Origin: Trueperaceae bacterium
GTDB taxonomy: Bacteria; Deinococcota; Deinococci; Deinococcales; Trueperaceae
DNA length: 40,343 nt
NCBI GenBank assembly: GCA_031581195.1
Contig: JAVLCF010000005.1
Location: forward strand, 1 to 40,343
Direction: 5' to 3'
Positions 34,274 to 40,343 of this stretch are shown piece by piece (position 1 is the first letter of the stretch; the number at the start of each line of letters is the position of its first letter). The notes beneath the pieces are model-generated. The model worked only from the letters and a program-made list of their open reading frames with translations. It was not told the origin of the DNA and made no database searches. Made by a program: the position numbers and the translations under genes.

Positions 34274-34575
34274 AGCAGATCGCCCGCACGTCCGCCCTGA
34301 TCCTCGTCGCCACCCTCGTCGGCCTCGCCTTCGCGCAGGACGGCTCCGGCGCCACCATCGGCGACGGCATGATCGCGCTCGGCGCCGCACTCGCCATCGG
34401 CGTCGCCGCCATCGCGGTCGGCATCGCGCAGTCCGCCATCGGCTCCGCCGGCGCCGGCCTGCTCGCCGAGCGGCCCGAGGCGTTCGGTCAGATCCTGATC
34501 TACCTCGTCATCCCCGAAACCATCATCATCTTCGCGTTCGTCATCGCGTTCTTCCTCAACGCCCAGATCGGCTGA
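34270..34575 (+). CDS. atpK: V/A-type ATPase rotor-ring subunit K (c/proteolipid) with signal peptide
   Basis: Predicted 101 residues. A cleavable-looking leader (MKQIARTSALILVATLVGLA, ending FAQ) precedes a two-helix hairpin of ring subunit. The ion-binding Glu lies in the second helix (IYLVIPETIIIFAFVIAFF). The Thermus homologue has a similar leader, so this is a lineage trait. The single carboxylate without the extra Na-type ligands suggests proton use, an inference. ATG 34270 overlaps the subunit I stop by 4 nt and has a strong GGAGGAAAA before it, fitting high synthesis for a multi-copy ring. Confidence 0.94.
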   Translation: MKQIARTSALILVATLVGLAFAQDGSGATIGDGMIALGAALAIGVAAIAVGIAQSAIGSAGAGLLAERPEAFGQILIYLVIPETIIIFAFVIAFFLNAQIG

Positions 34576-34580
34576 CCGGC

Positions 34581-35162
34581 ATGGCGGATCTGGCTGCTCT
34601 GCTTGACAAAGAAGCGAGCGCGGAGATCGACGCCATCCTCGCGGAGGCGCGGGAACGCGCCTCCGCGATCGTCGCCGACGCCGACGCGGAGGCGGAAGCG
34701 ATCGTCGCGAAGCGCGAGCGCGGCGCGAAGGCCGCCCGCGAGGCGACCCTCGTGCGGGCGCGGAGCGCGGCGCAGTTGGCGGCCGCATCGACGCGGCTGC
34801 AGGCGCAACAGCGCGCCATCCAGTCGGTCTTCGAGGCCGTCGAAGCTCGCTTCGCCGACCTCCCGAACGACGCGGAGCGCTACCGCGGCCTGATGGACGC
34901 CCTGCTGCGCGAAGCGGTCGAGGGGGTCGGCGGCACGCCGACCGCGATTCGGGTGGCGCCCGGCGACGTCGATCTCGCCCGCGAGGTCGCGACCGCCGCC
35001 GGCGTCGACGCCGAGGTGCAGGCCGCCGACGACGTGCGGTCCGGCGTGCGCGTCGTGGCGGGCAGCGTGAGCGTGGAGAACACCCTCCCCGCCCGCCTCG
35101 AGGCGCTCCGCGACGAGCTCGCGTCCGACGTCGCGCGGGTCCTCGAAGGCCCGGAGGCCTGA
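34581..35162 (+). CDS. atpE: V/A-type ATPase peripheral-stalk subunit E
   Basis: Predicted 193 residues. Residues 1-85 are a long Ala/Glu/Arg coiled coil (ALLDKEASAEIDAILAEARE, then AEAIVAKRERGAKAAREATL), followed by a compact alpha/beta head (PTAIRVAPGDVDLAREVA, and VSVENTLPARLEALRDEL). Together with the G subunit it forms the stator. ATG 34581 lies 5 nt after the subunit K stop; the Shine-Dalgarno match is poor, so coupled translation is likely. Subunit C begins directly after the stop. Confidence 0.94.
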   Translation: MADLAALLDKEASAEIDAILAEARERASAIVADADAEAEAIVAKRERGAKAAREATLVRARSAAQLAAASTRLQAQQRAIQSVFEAVEARFADLPNDAERYRGLMDALLREAVEGVGGTPTAIRVAPGDVDLAREVATAAGVDAEVQAADDVRSGVRVVAGSVSVENTLPARLEALRDELASDVARVLEGPEA

Positions 35163-36173
35163 ATGGCGAACGACTTCGGCTACGTCAACGCGCGGGTCCG
35201 CGGCATGAAGGCGCGGCTGCTCGGGGACGACGCCTACCGCGCCGCGCTGGAGGCGAGCGACTTCGGGGCCTTCCGGGCCCTGCTCACCAATTCGCCGTAC
35301 GGCGGGGCGCTCGAGCGGACGGCGGACGCGGGGCGCGGCCTCGCGGGCGTCGACCGGGCGTTGGCGGAGGCGTTCCACGCCGATGCCGAACGCCTCCTGG
35401 CGTACGCCGGCGGGGACGCGAAACGCATGATCGCCGCGCTGCTCCGCCGCTACGACCTCGAGGACCTCAAGACCGTCGCGCGTGCGGTGCACGCCGGGCG
35501 CGACCTGGGGGACGTCGGGGACGCGCTGCAGGGGGCGGGCGAACTGCGGCCCAAGACCCTCGAGGCGGTCGCCGCCGCGCCCGACCTGCCGAGCGCCGCG
35601 CAGGTGGTCGCCGCGACCGGGCACCCGCTCGGGCCCGCCTTCGTGCGGGCGGCGCGGACCTACGCCCAGGACGGCGATCTGCTCGCCTTCGAGGTGGCCC
35701 TCGACGGCGCCTTCTTCGCGTCGCTCACGCAGACCGCGAAGGCGGTCGGGGCGCCCGCCTTCGACGCCTACGTCGCGCGTACCCTCGACGCGGCGAACCT
35801 GCGGACGGCGCTCAAGATCGCGGGCCGCGACGTGGACGCCGACGCGCTGTTCCTGCCCGGCGGGCGGGACGTCGGCCGCGACGCCTTCGACGCGCTGGCG
35901 GGAGGCGGGCTCTCCGCCCTCGCGCAGGTCGAGCTGGGCGCCTTCGCGTCGGTCGCCACCGCGGAGGACCTGTCCGGCGTCGAGCGCGCCATCCGCGCGG
36001 TGCAGGCGCGCGAGGCGCGCCGCGCCGCGATCCGCGACCCGCTCGGGATCGGGGTCGTCGTGCGCTACCTGCGCGACCGCGAGGAGGAGGGCGCGACGTT
36101 GCGTCTCCTCGCCCGCGCGGCGTACTACGGCGTCCCCCGCGCGCATCTGGAGAAGGAGCTCGGGCATGCCTGA
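35163..36173 (+). CDS. atpC: V/A-type ATPase subunit C (rotor-coupling d-like)
   Basis: Predicted 336 residues, nearly all helical. Subunit C is the funnel that couples the central shaft (D, F) to the membrane ring. The N-terminal DFGYVNARVRGMKARLL, the middle RRYDLEDLKTVARAV, and the C-terminal DPLGIGVVVRYLRDREEEG with ARAAYYGVP match the family. ATG 35163 directly follows the subunit E TGA, and the 3' end overlaps the subunit F start by 8 nt. Confidence 0.95.
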   Translation: MANDFGYVNARVRGMKARLLGDDAYRAALEASDFGAFRALLTNSPYGGALERTADAGRGLAGVDRALAEAFHADAERLLAYAGGDAKRMIAALLRRYDLEDLKTVARAVHAGRDLGDVGDALQGAGELRPKTLEAVAAAPDLPSAAQVVAATGHPLGPAFVRAARTYAQDGDLLAFEVALDGAFFASLTQTAKAVGAPAFDAYVARTLDAANLRTALKIAGRDVDADALFLPGGRDVGRDAFDALAGGGLSALAQVELGAFASVATAEDLSGVERAIRAVQAREARRAAIRDPLGIGVVVRYLRDREEEGATLRLLARAAYYGVPRAHLEKELGHA

Positions 36174-36492
36174 AGTCGTGGTGTTCACCGACGAGGAGAC
36201 GGCGACCGGCTACCGCCTCGCCGGCGTCGAGGTCCGCGTCGCCGACCCGGACGACGCCACCGCCGCCCTCAACGCCCTCGTCGAGGAGGACCGCTACGGG
36301 CTCGTCGTCGTCGACGAGGGGCTCGTCCCCGACCCGGTCGGGGCGACCGCGCGCACCATGCGGGGGCGGGACCTGCCCGTCCTCCTGCCGGTCCCCAGCC
36401 TCGGGGCGGCGTTCGACGAGGAAGCCGACGCGACGACCTACATGAAGGAGCTGGTGCGGAGCGCGATCGGCTTCGACATCAAGCTCGAGTAG
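36166..36492 (+). CDS. atpF: V/A-type ATPase central-shaft subunit F
   Basis: Predicted 108 residues with a Rossmann-like fold: [36 protein letters not shown], then [10 protein letters not shown] and a C-terminal amphipathic helix. It binds subunit D in the rotating shaft and modulates catalysis. ATG 36166 lies inside the end of subunit C; a GGAG and similar purines upstream provide the Shine-Dalgarno sequence. This is not the F-type ATP synthase b subunit that is also called atpF. Confidence 0.94.
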   Translation: MPEVVVFTDEETATGYRLAGVEVRVADPDDATAALNALVEEDRYGLVVVDEGLVPDPVGATARTMRGRDLPVLLPVPSLGAAFDEEADATTYMKELVRSAIGFDIKLE

Positions 36493-36507
36493 AGGAGAGT
36501 CAGGGAC

Positions 36508-38247
36508 ATGGCCATTCAAGGAACCATCGCGAGGATCTCCGGTCCGGCCGTCATCGCCGAAGGCATGATGGGGGCCCGCATGTACGACATCGTGCGGGTC
36601 GGGACCGAGAACCTCGTCGGAGAAATCATCCGCCTCGACGGCGACACCGCCTTCGTGCAGGTCTACGAGGACACCGGCGGCCTGACGGTCGGCGAACCGG
36701 TCGTGTCGACCGGCCTGCCGCTCGCCGTCGAGCTCGGGCCCGGCATGCTGAACGGCATCTTCGACGGCATCCAACGCCCCCTCGACAAGATCCAGGAGGC
36801 GTCGGGCACCTACATCGATCGCGGCCTGACGGTGAACTCGCTGTCGCGCGACGCGACCTGGACGTTCACGCCCAGCGTCGCGGTGGGCGACGAGATCGCG
36901 CCGGGGCAGGTCATCGGGACCGTCCCGGAGTTCACCTTCACCCACAAGATCCTGGTGCCGCCCGGCATGGGCGGGACCGTGAAGAGCGTCGTCGGCGAAG
37001 GCGACTACACCGTCGACGACCCGGTCGTCGTCCTCGAGGACGGCACCGAACTCAAGATGGCGCACCCCTGGCCGGTCCGCCAGGCGCGCCCGGTCGGCGA
37101 GAAGCTCGACCCCGTCACGCCGTTCCTGACCGGCATGCGCATCCTCGACGTGTTGTTCCCCCTCACGATGGGCGGGACCGCGGCGATCCCCGGCCCGTTC
37201 GGGTCGGGCAAGACCGTCACGCAGCAGTCGATCGCGAAGTACGGCAACGCCGACATCGTCGTCTACGTCGGCTGCGGCGAGCGCGGCAACGAGATGACCG
37301 ACGTCCTCGTCGAGTTCCCCGAGCTCGAGGACCCGCAGACCGGCAACCCGCTCATGCAGCGCACAGTGTTGATCGCCAACACCTCCAACATGCCGGTCGC
37401 GGCGCGCGAAGCGTCGATCTACACCGGCATCACCCTCGCGGAGTACTTCCGCGACCAGGGCTACAGCGTCTCGATCATGGCGGACTCCACCAGCCGCTGG
37501 GCGGAGGCGCTCCGCGAGATCAGCTCCCGCCTGGAGGAGATGCCGGCGGAGGAGGGCTACCCGCCCTACCTCGCCTCGCGCCTCTCCGCCTTCTACGAGC
37601 GCGGCGGTCGCGTCACGACCCTCGCCGGGGAGCAGGGCGCCGTCAGCATCATCGGAGCGGTCAGCCCCGCCGGCGGGGACTTCTCCGAACCGGTGACGCA
37701 GGCGACGCTGCGCATCACCGGCTGCTTCTGGGCGCTGGACGCGTCGCTGGCCCGCCGGCGGCACTTCCCCGCCATCAACTGGAACCGCTCCTACTCGCTG
37801 TTCAAGGACGGCCTCGACGCCTGGTACCGCGAGAACGTCGCGGAGGACTACCCGGAGTTGGTCGACCAGGCGGTCGACCTGCTGCAGCGCGAAGCGGACC
37901 TGCAGGAGGTCGTGCAGCTCGTCGGGCCGGACGCCCTCCAGGACGCCGAACGCCTCGTCATCGAGGTCGGCCGCATCCTGCGCCAGGACTTCCTGCAGCA
38001 GAACGGCTTCGACCCCATCGACGCCTCGTGCAGCCTGAGCAAGGCCTACGGCCTGCTGCAGTTGATGCTGAAGACGTACGAGCAGGCCCGTGCCGCGCTC
38101 GAGGCGGGCGCCACGGTCGACGACGTGATCGGCGCACCGGTCATCGAGCGGGTGAACCGCGCGCGCTACGTCGCCGAAGAGGAGTTCCCCGCCTACCGCG
38201 ACGAGGTCGCCGCCGAGCTCGAACAGGGCTTCGCGGTGCCGGCGTAA
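36508..38247 (+). CDS. atpA: V/A-type ATPase catalytic subunit A
   Basis: Predicted 579 residues, close to Thermus A. The P-loop is GPFGSGKT (about residues 230-237), with [22 protein letters not shown] carrying the catalytic and switch segments after it. The A-type insertion (bulge) between the N-terminal barrel and the P-loop is present ([20 protein letters not shown] and following), which separates it from F-type beta subunits. ATG 36508 follows GAGGAGAG. The stop codon partly overlaps the Shine-Dalgarno sequence of subunit B. Confidence 0.98.
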   Translation: MAIQGTIARISGPAVIAEGMMGARMYDIVRVGTENLVGEIIRLDGDTAFVQVYEDTGGLTVGEPVVSTGLPLAVELGPGMLNGIFDGIQRPLDKIQEASGTYIDRGLTVNSLSRDATWTFTPSVAVGDEIAPGQVIGTVPEFTFTHKILVPPGMGGTVKSVVGEGDYTVDDPVVVLEDGTELKMAHPWPVRQARPVGEKLDPVTPFLTGMRILDVLFPLTMGGTAAIPGPFGSGKTVTQQSIAKYGNADIVVYVGCGERGNEMTDVLVEFPELEDPQTGNPLMQRTVLIANTSNMPVAAREASIYTGITLAEYFRDQGYSVSIMADSTSRWAEALREISSRLEEMPAEEGYPPYLASRLSAFYERGGRVTTLAGEQGAVSIIGAVSPAGGDFSEPVTQATLRITGCFWALDASLARRRHFPAINWNRSYSLFKDGLDAWYRENVAEDYPELVDQAVDLLQREADLQEVVQLVGPDALQDAERLVIEVGRILRQDFLQQNGFDPIDASCSLSKAYGLLQLMLKTYEQARAALEAGATVDDVIGAPVIERVNRARYVAEEEFPAYRDEVAAELEQGFAVPA

Positions 38248-38255
38248 GGAGCATC

Positions 38256-39680
38256 GTGAGCGACAAGAACCTACTCAAGAAGGCGTACACCGACGTCAGC
38301 TACGTCTCCGGCCCGCTGTTGTTCCTGCAGAACGCCCCGGACCTGAGCTACAACGCGATCGTCAACATCGAGGACGCCCAGGGCCGCATGCGCGGCGGGC
38401 AGGTCATCGAGGTCAGCAAGGAGTACACGGTCCTGCAGGTCTTCGAGGAGACCTCCGGCATCGACCTCTCCTCGACCACGGTCAGCCTCGTCGAGAACGT
38501 CGCGCGGCTCGGGGTCTCCAAGGACATGATCGGCCGGCGCTTCAACGGGATCGGGGAACCGATCGACGGCCTGCCCGACGTCGTCGCCGACCAGCGCGTC
38601 CCGATCGGTGGGGCGCCCATCAACCCCGTCGCGCGGCAGAAGCCCGAGGAGTTCATCCAGACCGGCGTCAGCACCATCGACACGTTGATCAGCCTCGTGC
38701 GCGGCCAGAAGCTGCCGATCTTCAGCGGCTCCGGCCTGCCGGCGAACGAGCTGGCGGCACAGATCGCGCGTCAGGCGACCGTCGTCGGGGAGGACACCGA
38801 GTTCGCGGTCGTGTTCGCCGCGATGGGCGTCACCCAACGCGAGTTGACGTTCTTCACGCAGGAGTTCGAGCGGACCGGCGCCCTCGCGCGCTCGGTGTTG
38901 TTCCTCAACAAGGCGGACGACCCCGCCGTCGAGCGGATCCTCACGCCCCGCATGGCGCTCACCGCCGCGGAGTACCTCGCCTTCGAGCACGACTACCACG
39001 TCCTCGTCATCCTCACCGACATGACGAACTACTGCGAGGCGTTGCGCGAGATCGGCGGGGCCCGCGAGGAGATCCCCGGCCGCCGCGGCTACCCCGGCTA
39101 CATGTACACCGACCTCGCCGGCATCTACGAACGCGCCGGCGTCGTGACCGGCAAGAAGGGGTCCGTGACGCAGCTGCCGATCCTGTCGATGCCGGACGAC
39201 GACGTCACCCACCCGATCCCCGACCTCACGGGCTACATCACCGAGGGGCAGATCTACCTCGCGCGCGACCTGCACAACAAGGGCGTCTACCCGCCCATCA
39301 ACCCCGGTCCGTCGCTGTCGCGCCTCATGAACAACGGGATCGGCGAGGGCAAGACCCGCGACGACCACAAGAACGTCGCCGACCAGCTGCAGGCGGCGTA
39401 CGCCAACGGCCTCGACCTGCGGCGCCTCGTCGCGATCACCGGGGAGGATGCGCTGTCGGAGACCGACAAGCTGTACCTGAAGTTCGCCGACGACTTCGAG
39501 CGGGACTTCGTGGATCAGGGCACCGGCAACCGCACGGTCGAGGAGTCCCTGCAGATCGCCTGGGCGACCCTCACGAAGCTGCCCAAGAGCGAACTGACGC
39601 GCCTGAAGAACGAACAGATCGACACGTACTACGGCGCCAAGATGGAGGAGTTGTGGGGCGCCGCCGACGAGGCGGTGTGA
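38256..39680 (+). CDS. atpB: V/A-type ATPase regulatory subunit B
   Basis: Predicted 474 residues. The non-catalytic B subunit alternates with A in the hexamer. Its P-loop-equivalent region ([20 protein letters not shown]) lacks the GKT lysine, as expected; [22 protein letters not shown] and the Arg-finger region [15 protein letters not shown] are conserved. The start is GTG 38256, behind AAGGAG with a short 4-nt gap to the codon. Subunit D follows 8 nt after the stop. Confidence 0.97.
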   Translation: MSDKNLLKKAYTDVSYVSGPLLFLQNAPDLSYNAIVNIEDAQGRMRGGQVIEVSKEYTVLQVFEETSGIDLSSTTVSLVENVARLGVSKDMIGRRFNGIGEPIDGLPDVVADQRVPIGGAPINPVARQKPEEFIQTGVSTIDTLISLVRGQKLPIFSGSGLPANELAAQIARQATVVGEDTEFAVVFAAMGVTQRELTFFTQEFERTGALARSVLFLNKADDPAVERILTPRMALTAAEYLAFEHDYHVLVILTDMTNYCEALREIGGAREEIPGRRGYPGYMYTDLAGIYERAGVVTGKKGSVTQLPILSMPDDDVTHPIPDLTGYITEGQIYLARDLHNKGVYPPINPGPSLSRLMNNGIGEGKTRDDHKNVADQLQAAYANGLDLRRLVAITGEDALSETDKLYLKFADDFERDFVDQGTGNRTVEESLQIAWATLTKLPKSELTRLKNEQIDTYYGAKMEELWGAADEAV

Positions 39681-39688
39681 GGTAGCCC

Positions 39689-40343
39689 ATGGCCGAATCC
39701 ATCGCCCCCACCCGCTCGAACCTCCTCGCGCGCCGCGACCAGCTGAAGCTGGCCGGTCGCGGCGCGGACCTGCTCAAGCGCAAGCGCGACGCGTTGATCG
39801 CGGAGTTCTTCGACCTCGTCAAGGCGTCGCTCGAGGCGCGCCGGGCGCTGCAGGAGGCGAGCCGGGAGGCGTACTTCGCGCTGTTCCTCGCCAACGCCTG
39901 GGACGGGCCCGAGGCGGTGCGCAGCGCCGCGCTCGCCAGCCCCACCGGCCTCGACGTCGACGTGAAGGTCGAGAACCTGTTCGGCGTGAAGGTCCCCGAG
40001 GTGCAACCCCCCACCTTCGACACCGCCGTCCCGTTCAGCCCCATCGGGGCGGGCGCACGGACCCTGGACGCGTCGCAGGAGTTCCGCAAGCTCACCGAAG
40101 CGATCGTGCGCGTCGCGGCGACCGAGACGCGCCTGCGGCGCATCGGCGAGGAGATCAACAAGACGAACCGCCGCGTCAACGCCCTCGAGCAGCTCGTGAT
40201 CCCCGGCATTCGCCACCAGATCAAGAGCATCCGCAGCGTGCTGGACCAGCGCGCCCTCGAGGAGGTCACGACCCTCAAGAAGATCAAGGCGAAGCTCGAG
40301 GCGAAGAACGAAGCGGCTCGCGCGTCGCACGACGCCGCCGCCT
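39689..40343 (+). CDS. atpD: V/A-type ATPase central-shaft subunit D (cut by window edge)
   Basis: The first 218 codons are in the window; only a short C-terminal piece should be missing. Subunit D is the long antiparallel coiled coil of the rotating shaft. The N-terminal motif IAPTRSNLLARRDQLKLA, RGADLLKRKRDALI, and the C-terminal helix with TNRRVNALEQLVIPGIRHQI are typical. It is the ninth gene of the operon, exactly where Thermus has D. The start ATG 39689 is preceded by a short GAGGTAG. It is unrelated to the F-type beta subunit that is also called atpD. Confidence 0.95.
   Translation, partial: MAESIAPTRSNLLARRDQLKLAGRGADLLKRKRDALIAEFFDLVKASLEARRALQEASREAYFALFLANAWDGPEAVRSAALASPTGLDVDVKVENLFGVKVPEVQPPTFDTAVPFSPIGAGARTLDASQEFRKLTEAIVRVAATETRLRRIGEEINKTNRRVNALEQLVIPGIRHQIKSIRSVLDQRALEEVTTLKKIKAKLEAKNEAARASHDAAA

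Noticed and set aside
36508-39680. F-type ATP synthase alpha/beta
   Set aside because: The A-type bulge region in subunit A, the lack of a P-loop lysine in subunit B, and the I, E, C, F and D neighbours identify a V/A-type complex.

Overview
The window is gene-dense, very GC-rich bacterial chromosome with 39 protein genes and no rRNA, tRNA, insertion sequence, phage or CRISPR signal. The best guess is a Deinococcota member of the Trueperaceae/Deinococcus/Thermus kind. Reasons seen here: a V/A-type ATPase operon in the order G-I-K-E-C-F-A-B-D, as in Thermus; an Omp85/BamA protein, which implies an outer membrane; a CIRCE-controlled groESL pair; and many start codons sitting 5-9 nt behind a TANNNT box, the leaderless arrangement known from Deinococcus. 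The species cannot be named from sequence reading alone.

Layout. 1-1612: a RodZ-like HTH protein (cut by the window edge) coupled to pseudouridine-5'-phosphate glycosidase, then a divergent FUN14-type membrane protein. 1643-3810: the groES-groEL operon with promoter, CIRCE operator and terminator. 3828-7400 (minus): recF, a DciA/DUF721 protein with an added zinc ribbon, and gpmI. 7495-9223: sufS-sufU for Fe-S assembly. 9233-11234 (minus): purine nucleoside phosphorylase, yggS and a DivIVA-domain protein. 11361-14048: bamA. 14133-15218 (minus): ychF. 15314-17691: hom-thrC (threonine branch). 17729-20979 (minus): carD-rsmA, then a PfkB kinase and a metallo-beta-lactamase-fold hydrolase. 21072-23388: osmC, and a convergent MsbA-like ABC exporter. 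23580-27223: an AglEFG-like sugar ABC importer lacking its ATPase gene. 27275-28258 (minus): ruvB. 28323-31765: purU, a phosphoribosyltransferase and dnaG. 31830-40343: the V/A-ATPase operon, cut off inside subunit D.

Organisation. Genes come in short runs that change strand often, giving seven divergent promoter regions and six convergent junctions. Ten junctions inside operons are 4-nt ATGA or GTGA overlaps, which suggests translational coupling. The longest stretch without a gene is about 208 nt (31766-31973), so no gap exceeds 300 nt. Eleven transcription units look leaderless; the others have 5' leaders with Shine-Dalgarno sequences.

I found no wholly unknown multi-gene system; the content is mostly core metabolism and information processing. 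The items most worth a second look are the leaderless promoter signature, the zinc-ribbon DciA next to recF, two perfect palindromes at divergent promoters, the UUCG hairpin inside the sugar-transport operon, and the large insertion in the second sugar permease.
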